A stretch of 64,000 nucleotides of DNA from an uncultured Opitutia bacterium (GTDB lineage Bacteria > Verrucomicrobiota > Verrucomicrobiia > Opitutales > Opitutaceae). The translations under genes were made by a program, and so were the position numbers. Below are positions 48,217-57,025 of this stretch, one piece after another (the first letter of the stretch is position 1; every line of letters starts with the position of its first letter). Under the pieces are notes generated by a model that saw only the letters and a program-made list of their open reading frames with translations, was not told the origin of the DNA and ran no database searches. The stretch spans positions 186,001 through 250,000 of the forward strand of contig CAIMFY010000074.1 of assembly GCA_903840415.1 (NCBI GenBank), in the 5' to 3' direction.

Positions 48217-49230
48217 ATGGTGCCGAAGAAATTCTCCGACGAACCCGAACCGCCCAAGAAGATCGCCTCCTACACGGCGAAGCTCGACGACGCGCAGATG
48301 AAAAAGCTCGGCGCGCTCCTGGAAGAACGCGGCTGGACACCATTCGAGGTCGGCTACACCCATTTCGCTTACAAAGCTGACCACCTCAAGGTCAACGTGT
48401 CCGCCTACACGAGCGGCAAGGTGGTCATCGCCGGCAAGGGCACGGAGGATTTTGTGCGCGACGTCTTGGAGCCAGAAATCACCCGCGCCGCGAAACTCGG
48501 TTACGACGACGTGTTGCACCCCGACTGGTTCGAGCCGCACGCCGGTCTCGACGAGAGCGGCAAGGGCGACTTCTTCGGCCCCGTCATCGCCGCGACCGTG
48601 ATCGCGGACAAGCCGGCCATCGACGCATGGATCGCCGCAGGCGTGAAGGACTCGAAGAAAATCGCCGAGACCCAAATCATCAAGCTCGACCGACTCATCC
48701 GCGAAACGAAGGGCGTCGCGGTGCGCGTGTGTTTCTGCGGCATGCCGAAATACAACGAACTGATGTCGCGCCCCGGTGCGAATCTCAACCGGCTCCTCGC
48801 GTGGCAGCACGCCACGGCGCTGGAGCAGGCGCTCGGCGTGAAGCGCGTGCCGCGCGGATTGCTCGACCAGTTCACCAAGTCGCCGCTCGTGCAAAATGAG
48901 CTCAAGAGAAAAGGCGTGAAGGACTTCGATCTCGCGATGCGCACCAAGGCGGAAGAAGACCCCGTCGTCGCCGCAGCCTCAGTTGTAGCCCGCGCTGAGT
49001 TTGTGCGGCAGATGAACCTGCTTTCGAAAAAATTCGGCGCAAAGCTCCAGAAAGGTGCGGGCCCGCTCGTCAAAGAGCAGGCGCTTGAGATCATCAACAA
49101 ATTCGGCGCGCGGGCGCTCGGTGATTTTGCGAAGCTCCACTTCCGGACGGCCTACGAGGTCGTGGTGGCGGCGGGCAAACTCGGCGAGTTGCCGCTGCCC
49201 GAGCCGAAGGAAAAAACCGAATGGAACTGA
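48217..49230 (+). CDS. rnhC: Ribonuclease HIII
   Basis: RNA-DNA hybrid nuclease of 337 residues. An N-terminal TBP-like substrate-binding domain (about residues 15-95) precedes the RNase H fold. Seen: the catalytic GLDESGKGDFFGPVIAATVI near residue 110, GVKDSKK, and LAMRTKAEEDPVVAAASVVAR with the later acidic residues. Unlike most bacteria, this gene is adjacent to rnhB for RNase HII. The ATG at 48217 is chosen because the extension to 48118 crosses the repeat. Confidence 0.94.
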   Translation: MVPKKFSDEPEPPKKIASYTAKLDDAQMKKLGALLEERGWTPFEVGYTHFAYKADHLKVNVSAYTSGKVVIAGKGTEDFVRDVLEPEITRAAKLGYDDVLHPDWFEPHAGLDESGKGDFFGPVIAATVIADKPAIDAWIAAGVKDSKKIAETQIIKLDRLIRETKGVAVRVCFCGMPKYNELMSRPGANLNRLLAWQHATALEQALGVKRVPRGLLDQFTKSPLVQNELKRKGVKDFDLAMRTKAEEDPVVAAASVVARAEFVRQMNLLSKKFGAKLQKGAGPLVKEQALEIINKFGARALGDFAKLHFRTAYEVVVAAGKLGELPLPEPKEKTEWN

Positions 49231-49234
49231 TTTT

Positions 49235-49317
49235 GAACCACGGATTAATCCGGATGCGCACGGATAAAACCTCCGACGGGCCAATCTTCATCCGTGTTCA
49301 TCCGTGCCTCCCCGTGA
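49235..49317. repeat. CACGGAT-type dispersed inverted repeat
   Basis: ACCACGGATTAATCCGGATG...CACGGATAAAA is mirrored by TTCATCCGTG, TTCATCCGTG and CCCGTGATTG at 49287-49320. Such CACGGATGAACACGGAT-type words are frequent in Verrucomicrobiota genomes (general knowledge). It separates rnhC from rnhB. Confidence 0.65.
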
Positions 49318-49340
49318 TTGATTTTTGTTTTGCCTGAGCC

Positions 49341-50105
49341 ATGTCCAAACGTCGCCAACTCCGCAGATTCGATCTCCGGCAGATCGAGGGCATTGCCGAA
49401 CTCATAGGCGTTGATGAGGCGGGACGCGGTGCGCTGGCGGGGCCGGTCGTGGCCGGTGCGGTGCTCGTGACGAAGGAGTTTCTTGAGGGCCGCTGGGCCG
49501 TCGCGAAGGGCGGTCGCGTGAACGATTCCAAGCAACTCACGGCGGCCGAGCGTGACGAATTGTGGCTCGAATTCGAGGCACTCGTCGCGCAGGGGCAAAT
49601 CCATGCCCATTTCGGTGTCGCCGACGTCGCGGAGATCGAGGCGCACAACATCCTCGGCGCAACCAAGCTCGCGATGCGGCGCGCCATCGCGGGGATTTAC
49701 GCGCCGGATGCGTTCGAGCAAAAGGCGGAGCCTGATCTGTTCGCGTCGGACGAAGTGGTGGCAAATTTCAAACCGACCGTGTCGTGCCGCGTGCTGATCG
49801 ATGGGCTGGCGTTGCGCGGGTTTCCCTATCCGCACCGTGGCATTGTGAAGGGCGACGCGCGTTCGCTCTGCATCGCGATGGCTTCGATCATTGCGAAAGT
49901 GACGCGCGATCGGCTGATGACGGAGCTGGAGCCGAAGTATCCCGGCTACGGGTTTGCGCAGCACAAAGGCTACGGCACCGACGAGCACCGCGAGGCGGTG
50001 CTGCGGATCGGTCGTTGCCCGCAGCACCGGGAAATGTTCCTGCGCAAACTCCTCGCTGGCCGCACCGATCCGGCGCAGATGGATTTTCTGACGGGCGCGG
50101 ACTGA
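49341..50105 (+). CDS. rnhB: Ribonuclease HII
   Basis: Removes ribonucleotides from DNA and RNA-DNA hybrids; 254 residues. Seen: LIGVDEAGRGALAGPVVAGAVLV with the catalytic Asp-Glu pair, VNDSKQL, VLIDGLALRG and SLCIAMASIIAKVTRDRLM, plus YPGYGFAQHKGYGT. It follows rnhC by 110 bp, with a dispersed repeat between. A 30-residue extra loop lies near residues 115-145 (FEQKAEPDLFASDE), making it longer than the E. coli enzyme (198). Confidence 0.95.
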   Translation: MSKRRQLRRFDLRQIEGIAELIGVDEAGRGALAGPVVAGAVLVTKEFLEGRWAVAKGGRVNDSKQLTAAERDELWLEFEALVAQGQIHAHFGVADVAEIEAHNILGATKLAMRRAIAGIYAPDAFEQKAEPDLFASDEVVANFKPTVSCRVLIDGLALRGFPYPHRGIVKGDARSLCIAMASIIAKVTRDRLMTELEPKYPGYGFAQHKGYGTDEHREAVLRIGRCPQHREMFLRKLLAGRTDPAQMDFLTGAD

Positions 50106-50151
50106 GTCGCGTCGTTGACCGGCCGCGCGCGTTCGTCCACAAAATTTCCCG

Positions 50152-51315
50152 ATGGCCGGAAAAAAACACACCTCGCTGGACCGCGTGCTCGGGCGGCTCG
50201 ACGCGCTCGACTCGGTCAACCTCGCCAACCTCGTCCAGCGGCTCGCGCGCGAGCGCGGGCTCTTCGAGGAAATCTTCAACACCTTGCAGGAAGGCGTGCT
50301 CGTCATCGACCCCGACGGCACCGTCGAGTATGCCAACGCTGCGGCACAGCGGCTCATCGGCCTCGGCGACGACGAGATCGCCGGCCAGACTTTGTGGCGC
50401 CTGGTGCCCGGCTTACGACCGTCGCTCGACGAAAATTCCAAGACGGCGCAGCCCGTCTTCGCGCATGAATTTGAGCTGACCTATCCCGAGCCGCGCACCG
50501 TGCGGCTCTACATGGTGCCGTTTCGCGGCGAGGGCCGCGGGGCGTCCAAGCGCTCCGTCGTCATCCTGACCGACATCACGCGCGAAAAACAGACGACCGA
50601 GCGGCGCATCGAGGACGAGCGCACGTCGTCCGTGCTCCTGCTTGCGGCGGGCGTCGCGCACGAACTCGGCAACCCGCTCAACTCGCTCACGATTCACCTC
50701 CAGCTTATCGAGCGAAAATTGAAAAAGCTGAAGGCCTCGAAGGAGTCCGAGTCACTCGCCGAATCGATCCGCGTCTGCCGTGACGAGGTCGCGCGGCTCG
50801 ACGGCATCATCAGCAACTTTCTTGAAGCGATCCGACCGCAGCCGCCCGACTTGGCGGAGACAAACCTGCCCGACGTGCTGGCAGAGGTGCTGCGTTTTCA
50901 GCAGCGCGAAATCGCGGCCCGTGGCATCACCGTCGACGCGGAGACGCCCGCGACGCTCCCCGCCGTCATGGCCGATCGCCAGCAGCTCAAGCAGGTGTTT
51001 TTCAATCTCACCAAGAACGCGCTTGAAGCGATGCAGCCGGGTGGAAAGTTGAAAATCAAATCCCGCGCCGACGACGACAGTGTGTTTCTCCTCTTCGGAG
51101 ACAGTGGTGCCGGGATCAAGCCGGACGAAATCGGGCGGCTCTTTCAGCCTTACCACACCACCAAGCCCGGCGGCCACGGCCTCGGTTTGATGATCGTCCA
51201 ACGCATCATGCGCGAGCACGGCGGCCAAGTCGGCCTCGAAAGCAAGGAAGGCATCGGCACCGTCGTGACGCTCCAACTCCCGCGCAAAGATCGTCGCGTG
51301 CGGATGCTGCGCTGA
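50152..51315 (+). CDS. Soluble PAS sensor histidine kinase, NtrB-like
   Basis: A 387-residue kinase without membrane helices. Order: N-terminal helix, PAS about residues 35-155 (GVLVIDPDGTVEYANAAAQRLIG), HisKA with the His in AAGVAHELGNPLNSLTIHL near residue 175, HATPase with NLTKNALEAM, DSGAGIKPDEIGRLFQPYHTTK and GHGLGLMIVQRIM. The HELGNPLN box is typical of NtrB and ZraS-like kinases that phosphorylate sigma-54 activators. The probable partner is the NtrC-like gene at 53764. The promoter box TTGACC lies about 40 bp upstream of the ATG. Confidence 0.9.
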   Translation: MAGKKHTSLDRVLGRLDALDSVNLANLVQRLARERGLFEEIFNTLQEGVLVIDPDGTVEYANAAAQRLIGLGDDEIAGQTLWRLVPGLRPSLDENSKTAQPVFAHEFELTYPEPRTVRLYMVPFRGEGRGASKRSVVILTDITREKQTTERRIEDERTSSVLLLAAGVAHELGNPLNSLTIHLQLIERKLKKLKASKESESLAESIRVCRDEVARLDGIISNFLEAIRPQPPDLAETNLPDVLAEVLRFQQREIAARGITVDAETPATLPAVMADRQQLKQVFFNLTKNALEAMQPGGKLKIKSRADDDSVFLLFGDSGAGIKPDEIGRLFQPYHTTKPGGHGLGLMIVQRIMREHGGQVGLESKEGIGTVVTLQLPRKDRRVRMLR

Positions 51316-51334
51316 ATCTGCGCCCGCCGCAGCG

Positions 51335-51358
51335 GGGCCGTCGCCTCGGCCCTATTTC
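51335..51358. terminator. Weak bidirectional terminator between kinase and lipoprotein genes
   Basis: GGGCCG at 51335-51340 pairs with CGGCCC at 51347-51352, followed by TATTT. The two genes converge here. Confidence 0.4.
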
Positions 51359-52011
51359 CGCACCGATGGCAGAATGAGATTCTTCACCGTGATGATGTTC
51401 GACTCTTTCTTGCCAGCGTAGCGCACCTCGATCTTCAGCGGGATCTCGTCGCTGGTCACGCCGAGTTGCGAAATCATCGGATCGAGCGTGCCGCTCTCGC
51501 CGGGCGCGAGCAGGAGTTTGGGCGGACGGACCGCGAAATTTCCCAACTCAGAATTGACCTCGGTGATTTCGACTTCCATCGGCGCAGTGGAGTGATTTTG
51601 GAATTGCAGCCGCAGGGTCACGGGCGGCATGGGGCTGCCCGCCGCGCGCTGGGCCCGGGCCATGCGATAGTATTCTTCCACCGCTGCCTTTTGGTCCTCT
51701 TCGGAGTCGCCGTAGCCGGTCGAGTAGGTCTCGCCGAACACTCCGCTGTCGTTCTTCCGATCCCGCCGGCTCTCGGGCGTGCCAGCCTTGATGCCTTTGC
51801 CAAAACCTCGGCTGACCGTCGCCAAGGCGATGAGTTTGCCGTCGAGAAAGGCGGCCTCGCCCCGCATCGCCACGGGCTGTTCACCGGCAGTCAAAGCTTC
51901 AGTCATCATGTCGCGCTGCACGGGTGCGCTACGGCATCCGGCGCCGAGTGCGACGGCCAGCAGAAGAGCAGTGCAAGCCGCTAGGCGGTAAAGGGAGAGC
52001 GTGGAACTCAT
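51352..52011 (-). CDS. Lipoprotein of unknown function
   Basis: A 219-residue protein starting with a type II signal peptide (LLLAVALGAGC, lipid Cys at about residue 26). The region 95-125 is Glu/Arg-rich, and the C-terminal half (LRLQFQNHSTAPMEVEITEVNSELGNF) has an Ig-like beta-sandwich appearance ending EVRYAGKKESNIITVKNLILP. The family was not recognised. It is divergent from the sigma factor operon across 119 bp, which might link it to envelope stress control (inference). Confidence 0.65.
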   Translation of the reverse strand: MSSTLSLYRLAACTALLLAVALGAGCRSAPVQRDMMTEALTAGEQPVAMRGEAAFLDGKLIALATVSRGFGKGIKAGTPESRRDRKNDSGVFGETYSTGYGDSEEDQKAAVEEYYRMARAQRAAGSPMPPVTLRLQFQNHSTAPMEVEITEVNSELGNFAVRPPKLLLAPGESGTLDPMISQLGVTSDEIPLKIEVRYAGKKESNIITVKNLILPSVRK

Positions 52012-52130
52012 GGGTTTTGCTTGGGACGCTTAACTCAGGGGAAGGTTGCGCCGATTGCAAGGATCGCTCCCGGCGGGTCGAATCTTTCTGGCCTTCCTCC
52101 CGTCTTGCTGCTCATCACCATGTCTTCCGA

Positions 52131-52679
52131 ATGGATTCAACTGCAACAACGGCGCTGGCCGACCTGGTTCGCCGGGCTCAAAAAGGGCATGAGGACGCCC
52201 AGCGGGAGCTTATTGTCGCCTACCAGCACCGTGTTGCCGGCTTCGTTTTCGCCATGACCAACCGGAGCGATTACGTGGAGGATTTGTCGCAGCAGGTCTT
52301 CATCAAAATGATCCGGGCGCTCGACCGGTTGCAGGCGCCGGCACAGTTCGAATCGTGGCTCTTCCGCCTCGCGCGCAATACCTGCATCGACCAGCTCCGC
52401 CGGCAAAAACTCCGCCGCATCTTTCTGCCCTTCGGCGACGAACACGAAAACATCGCCGAGCCGCCCGGCGCCGTCGACACCGAGGAACTCGATGCTCTCC
52501 GCCACGCGCTCGCCCAGCTCCGCCCGCAGGATCGCGCGCTCCTCGCTCTCGTGCAGGAAGGCCGCAGTCACGCCGAAATCGCCGAAACTCTCCAAACCAG
52601 TGTCGCCGCGGTGAAAGCTCGCCTCCACCGTGCGCGCGAACACCTTCGCGAGCATTACCAACCTGACCATGAAGACTGA
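52131..52679 (+). CDS. ECF-type RNA polymerase sigma factor
   Basis: Sigma-70 family factor of 182 residues. Seen: region 2 with YQHRVAGFVFAMTNRSDYVEDLSQQVFIKMIRALDRLQ and FESWLFRLARNTCIDQLRRQKLRR, and region 4 with LRPQDRALLALVQEGRSHAEIAETLQTSVAAVKARLHRAREHLRE (helix-turn-helix). It starts at an ATG at 52131 giving MDSTATT; upstream in-frame codons are not conserved. Its stop overlaps the next gene by 11 bp, so the two are co-translated. Confidence 0.92.
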   Translation: MDSTATTALADLVRRAQKGHEDAQRELIVAYQHRVAGFVFAMTNRSDYVEDLSQQVFIKMIRALDRLQAPAQFESWLFRLARNTCIDQLRRQKLRRIFLPFGDEHENIAEPPGAVDTEELDALRHALAQLRPQDRALLALVQEGRSHAEIAETLQTSVAAVKARLHRAREHLREHYQPDHED

Positions 52680-53037
52680 AAACCAAGCTTGGCACGACCT
52701 CCAGGCGCACGCCGTCACGCAGCTCCGCTCCGACTTCGCTGACCGCACGCTCCGTTTCGCTCGCGGTCCCGCCGCCGCCGAGTGGGAGCAACTTCGCACC
52801 CACGCCGCTGCGCAACTGCGGCCCGGCTTCGCCGCGCGCGTCCTCCGTGCCGCCCGTGCGCTGCCCGGTAGCGCGACGCTCCTGGAGCAATTTGCCTTCG
52901 GTGCCGCGACCGCCGCGATTTGCCTTGTGGCGGTCGTTTACCTCCACTCAAGCAACACCCGCCTCGAAAACGAGCGCAACCTCGCCGGCTGGCAGCAACT
53001 CGCCGACGAAGCCGACGACCTCGACCAGACGCTGTGA
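52669..53037 (+). CDS. Small membrane protein linked to the ECF sigma factor (putative anti-sigma)
   Basis: A 122-residue protein with one membrane helix (FAFGAATAAICLVAVVYL, about residues 80-98) and a short periplasmic tail. No zinc-binding anti-sigma motif is seen in the cytoplasmic part. Position alone, with an 11-bp overlap with the sigma gene and a 4-bp overlap with the next, suggests an anti-sigma role; it could instead be another envelope protein. The cytoplasmic half contains two similar Arg/Phe-rich segments (QLRSDFADRTLRFAR and QLRPGFAARVLRAAR), an internal repeat. Confidence 0.65.
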   Translation: MKTENQAWHDLQAHAVTQLRSDFADRTLRFARGPAAAEWEQLRTHAAAQLRPGFAARVLRAARALPGSATLLEQFAFGAATAAICLVAVVYLHSSNTRLENERNLAGWQQLADEADDLDQTL

Positions 53038-53717
53038 AACAACGACTGCTGATCGTGCTCTTCACCGCGCTCGTCTTCGGCGCGGGCTATGGTGCGCACA
53101 TGTGGTTCGGCGACGATACCGCCGTGCCGCCGCCGCCCGCGGCGATCGGCAGCGAGTTTGCGCACGGCCCTGGCACCCCGGCGGTTACTGCCGCGACCGA
53201 TTCGAAAAACACCAAGCGCAGCAACGCGCCATTCGACCGGGCCAAGATGATGGCCGAAATCCAGCGCTACAGCTCCCAAATCAAAACCTACCAAGCGAGC
53301 CTCGACCGGATCGACGCCGAGTTCGATCAGGGGTTGAAACCGCTTTTTACCGACGACCAGCGCACCCGTTACGCCGCCTTGCAAAAACGCTGGGCTGATC
53401 GCCGGGCCAAGGGCGAGGCCGCCATCGCCGCCGAAACCACACCACTCAGCGACGAGCAGATTTTTCGCCTGCAGCGGGCGCCGCTTTACGGCGTGCTGAG
53501 TTCCGTCTCTGTCACGATGCGCTTCGATCAACTCAAGAAGGATCTCAAACTCGCCGACAGTCAGGATGCAAAAGTGCGCGAGCTTCTGGTCATTCGGCGC
53601 GAAAGATTTCTAGCCCTGATCGACGCCACGCCGCCGCCCAGCATCACGCTGAGCCAGCTCGCGCTGCACGCTGCGAAACTCGGTGCCGATCCAGAAAAGC
53701 CGGCGCCCGCGAAGTAA
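53034..53717 (+). CDS. Membrane-anchored periplasmic Spy/CpxP-like protein
   Basis: A 227-residue protein with an N-terminal membrane helix (LLIVLFTALVFGAGYGAHMWF) and a helical periplasmic region. Seen: KPLFTDDQRTRYAALQKRW near residue 100 and LKLADSQDAKVRELLVIRRERFLALI near residue 170, matching the LTxxQ helices of Spy-like periplasmic chaperones or metal sensors. The GTG at 53034 overlaps the preceding stop (GTGA). With the sigma factor and small membrane protein it forms an envelope-stress-like operon (inference). No metal site is obvious. Confidence 0.7.
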   Translation: MKQRLLIVLFTALVFGAGYGAHMWFGDDTAVPPPPAAIGSEFAHGPGTPAVTAATDSKNTKRSNAPFDRAKMMAEIQRYSSQIKTYQASLDRIDAEFDQGLKPLFTDDQRTRYAALQKRWADRRAKGEAAIAAETTPLSDEQIFRLQRAPLYGVLSSVSVTMRFDQLKKDLKLADSQDAKVRELLVIRRERFLALIDATPPPSITLSQLALHAAKLGADPEKPAPAK

Positions 53718-53763
53718 ATCCCCGTTGCTGGCGAGCTTGACCGCCGCCCGCGCCGCCGTGTGA

Positions 53764-55161
53764 ATGGGCGCCATGGTGCCGAGCGTCCTCATCGTTGATG
53801 ACGAGAAACATACCCGCGAAGGGCTCCAGCAGGCGCTCGCGGAAAATTACGACGTGACCGTCGCCGCGAACGCCGATGAAGCGTTCAACCTTCTCGACGC
53901 GCAGCCGTTCGACGTCGTCCTCACCGACTTGCGGATGCCCGGCAAGTCCGGCCTCAAGATCATCGACAAGGCCCTCGCGCTCGCGCAGCGCCCCGCCGTC
54001 CTGATGATGACCGCCTACGGCAACATCGACACCGCCGTCGAGGCGATGAAACGCGGCGCCGTGGATTTTCTCACCAAGCCCGTCAACATCGAGCGACTTG
54101 AAGTCCTCATCCAGCGCGCCCTCAAGACCAAGACCCTTGAAGTCGAGGTGAAGCAACTCCACGAGCGCCTCGACGAGAAATTCAGCCTCGACGGCATTAT
54201 CGGCACCTCACTGCAACTCAAGGCAGTGATCGATAAGATGAAACTGGTCGCCCCCTCGCGCGCCACGATCCTTATCGAGGGCGAGTCCGGCACCGGAAAG
54301 GAACTGATCGCGCAGGCGATTCATCAGGCGAGCCCGCGCGCCCGCGCGCCGTTTGTCGCCGTGCATTGTGCGGCGCTCTCGGAGAATCTCCTCGAAAGCG
54401 AACTTTTCGGCCATGAGCGCGGCTCGTTCACTGGCGCGACCGAACGTCGCATCGGCCGCTTCGAATCTGCCGACGGCGGCACGATCTTCCTCGACGAAAT
54501 CGGGGAAATTTCCGCCTCCACGCAGGTGAAGCTCCTGCGGTTTCTCGAAACGAAAGCCGTCGAACGTGTCGGCGGTTCGAAACCGATTGAGCTCGATGTG
54601 CGCTTGGTCGCTGCGACCAACCGCAATCTCGAACAGCTCGTGCGCGAGGGAAAATTCCGCGACGATTTGTTTTTCCGTCTCAACGTCGTGCGGCTCGCGA
54701 TGCCGCCGCTGCGCGATCGGCCGGAAGATATTCCGCTGCTGCTGGCGCATTTTATCCAGATTTTTTCCGCGGAGAACGGCGTGCCTCCGCTCACGGTGGA
54801 GACGGGCGCGGTGCAGACGCTCCAAGCCTATCCGTGGCCGGGCAACATCCGCGAACTCCGGAATTTTTGCGAAAATGCCGTCGTGCTCCGCCGCGGTGGC
54901 AGCTTTACCGAATATGATCTCGAGCCGAAGTTTCGCGGGCATCACCTCGGAGGAAATCAGGTCTCCGACTTGGGTCATAAAACGGTTTCGCCGGCCGCGA
55001 ATCAATTTTCCGTCGAGGAAAACGAGAAACGCCTGCTGCGCGAGGCGTTGATCAAGGCGCGCGGCAACCGCACGAAAGCCGCCGAGCTGATGGGCGTGAG
55101 CCGCCGCACGCTGCACCGCAAGATCGCGCAGTGGCCGGAACTCGACGTCACGGACAAATGA
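53764..55161 (+). CDS. Sigma-54-dependent response regulator, NtrC-like
   Basis: A 465-residue activator. Order: receiver about residues 5-120 (VLIVDDEKHTREG; phospho-Asp in VLTDLRMPG; Lys in FLTKPVN), AAA+ about residues 145-380 with Walker A GESGTGKELIAQAIH, the loop GSFTGA (variant of GAFTGA) that contacts sigma-54, Walker B GGTIFLDEIGEI, WPGNIRELRNF, and a C-terminal Fis-type helix (RTKAAELMGVSRRTLHRKI). Probable partner of the kinase at 50152. It is followed, with a 4-bp overlap, by an exopolysaccharide-like gene group it may control. ATG at 53764 or 53773. Confidence 0.93.
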   Translation: MGAMVPSVLIVDDEKHTREGLQQALAENYDVTVAANADEAFNLLDAQPFDVVLTDLRMPGKSGLKIIDKALALAQRPAVLMMTAYGNIDTAVEAMKRGAVDFLTKPVNIERLEVLIQRALKTKTLEVEVKQLHERLDEKFSLDGIIGTSLQLKAVIDKMKLVAPSRATILIEGESGTGKELIAQAIHQASPRARAPFVAVHCAALSENLLESELFGHERGSFTGATERRIGRFESADGGTIFLDEIGEISASTQVKLLRFLETKAVERVGGSKPIELDVRLVAATNRNLEQLVREGKFRDDLFFRLNVVRLAMPPLRDRPEDIPLLLAHFIQIFSAENGVPPLTVETGAVQTLQAYPWPGNIRELRNFCENAVVLRRGGSFTEYDLEPKFRGHHLGGNQVSDLGHKTVSPAANQFSVEENEKRLLREALIKARGNRTKAAELMGVSRRTLHRKIAQWPELDVTDK

Positions 55162-56963
55162 GCCGTCCGAAGACCGCGCAGGAATTCATCCACTGGCTCG
55201 AAGTGGGCGAGGGCGCGCGGTGGATTCGGCTCGCGGCCGTGCTGACTGCCACGTTTGCGCTGTCGCTGCTGGTGGCGTGGAAGCAGTTCCACGGGCCCGT
55301 GAGCGAGCTCACGCTTATTCAGGCCGACACGGGGCGGCAGCTGGCACGCGGTGCCGGTTTCACAACCAACGTTAATTATCCGCAGGCCGTTGCGTTTCTC
55401 CAAACACGTGGGATGAAGTTCGATGCTGTGCGGCCCGGCCCCGAACTTTATCAGGCGCCGCTCTATCCGTTGGTGATCGCGGGAGCCATGCGGCTGCTGC
55501 CGGAGGCGAAACGCGAGGCGCTCTTTGCCGCGGCGCCGGTGCCGCCCGATGGATTCGCGGCCGATTATTTTTTGCTCGGCTTGAATCTCATGCTCCTCTG
55601 GCTCGCCGCCTGGCTGACGTTTCTGCTCGGGCGCGCGCTCTTCGGTGCGCAAGCGGGCTGGCTCGCGGCGTTAGCGCTGCTGCTGTCGGTTTCGATCTGG
55701 CAGCAGACGGTCGCCGTCAATGGCACGCCGCTGCTGATGGTGATCGCGCTCGGGGCATTTTTGATCTGGCACCGTTTGGAAGTGGCGGCCGTTGATGCGG
55801 GCGGAGCCGGGTCGAGGCGACTGCTCGCTTGGCTCGCGGCGCTGGGCGCGGCGTGCGGACTGATGTTTCTTTGCGAGTATTCCGCCGGCGCGCTCGTGCT
55901 CGTGGCACTTGGCTATGCGGCGTGGCGTTTCATGGGGGCGGCTCGCTGGACGGCGTTGGCGTTGATCGCGGGCGGGTTCGCTGTCGTGACGGGACCGTGG
56001 GTCGCGCGCAACCTAGCGCTCACGGGTCACCCCGTCGCGCTGGCGGCGCAGGATGTGGCCCTAAAATTCGGCGATCCGACGGCGGAGCCAGCGACGGTGC
56101 GCGCGACGCTCTCACCTGACGGACCTGCCATCGATCTCAACAAGTTGGGCAACAAGACGCTTACGGCGTTGCAGGAAAATCTAAAATTCCGTCTGTGGTC
56201 GGGTGGGGCGATGTGGCTGGCGGCGTTCTTCGTCGCGGGCATGCTTTACACCTTTCAGTCAGCGGTCGCGGAGCGGCTCCGGTGGGTGCTAACGGCGGCG
56301 CTGGCCGTGCAGCTGCTGTCGCAGGCGGCGCTCAATTCCGGCGAAAGCGAGCGGCTCGTCGCGGTGTGGCTCGCGCCGTTGATAATCGTTTTTGGCGCCG
56401 GCTTTTTCTTTGTGCTCCTGGGCAGCCATGCGATCCTCTCGCGGTGGCCGCGGCTGCTCACGACCGCGCTGTTGATCGTGCAGGCGCTGCCGTTGGCGCA
56501 TGACGCGCTCGAACCGCGGCGGCTGCATTTTCAATATCCACCGTATTTTCCTGCGCTGTTTCAGGGCATGCGCTCGGAGTTGGCGCGCCGCGATGCGCTG
56601 AGCCGCTTCGGGTTGATGGCCGATGTGCCGGCCGGCGCCGCGTGGTATGGCGACGTTCGCGTGTGGGCCCAGCCGCCGCGGCTGCACGATTTTTACGCGA
56701 TTACACTCGAGCAGCCGCTCGGCGAGCTGCTGCTGACGCCCCGCACGCTCGATCGGCCCTTTTTTAGCGAGCTCAATGCCAAGCCCATTCTCCCCGGTTC
56801 CTTGGCGACGTCGGCGAGCCGTTTTGGCGAGTGGGGTGGAGTCTATGCGGGATTGCTGACGGGCGCGCTGCCGCCGGAATTTCCGCTGATGGCGCCGCAG
56901 AAACTCGCCGAAAATCTTTACGTGTTGCTCAACCCGATGCTGCCCGCGCCACGGGGAAAATAA
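55158..56963 (+). CDS. Polytopic membrane protein, GT39/ArnT-like glycosyltransferase candidate
   Basis: A 601-residue inner-membrane protein with about ten helices. Features of the GT-C (DolP-mannosyl/ArnT) fold: an N-terminal helix then a loop with RPGPELYQAPLYPLV, several helices (LALIAGGFAVVTGPWVARNLALTGHPV) and a periplasmic C-terminal domain. The typical catalytic DE/ED pair of the first loop is not clearly visible, so activity is uncertain. ATG at 55158 overlaps the ntrC-like stop (ATGA). It is followed by barrel and Wzc-like genes, so polysaccharide assembly is likely. Confidence 0.7.
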   Translation: MSRPKTAQEFIHWLEVGEGARWIRLAAVLTATFALSLLVAWKQFHGPVSELTLIQADTGRQLARGAGFTTNVNYPQAVAFLQTRGMKFDAVRPGPELYQAPLYPLVIAGAMRLLPEAKREALFAAAPVPPDGFAADYFLLGLNLMLLWLAAWLTFLLGRALFGAQAGWLAALALLLSVSIWQQTVAVNGTPLLMVIALGAFLIWHRLEVAAVDAGGAGSRRLLAWLAALGAACGLMFLCEYSAGALVLVALGYAAWRFMGAARWTALALIAGGFAVVTGPWVARNLALTGHPVALAAQDVALKFGDPTAEPATVRATLSPDGPAIDLNKLGNKTLTALQENLKFRLWSGGAMWLAAFFVAGMLYTFQSAVAERLRWVLTAALAVQLLSQAALNSGESERLVAVWLAPLIIVFGAGFFFVLLGSHAILSRWPRLLTTALLIVQALPLAHDALEPRRLHFQYPPYFPALFQGMRSELARRDALSRFGLMADVPAGAAWYGDVRVWAQPPRLHDFYAITLEQPLGELLLTPRTLDRPFFSELNAKPILPGSLATSASRFGEWGGVYAGLLTGALPPEFPLMAPQKLAENLYVLLNPMLPAPRGK

Positions 56964-57025
56964 TTGCTTCGGCCAAATGATTGCGCCTAGCTGCGACGCA
57001 GATTTTCCTGCGCGGTGAACGAGCT

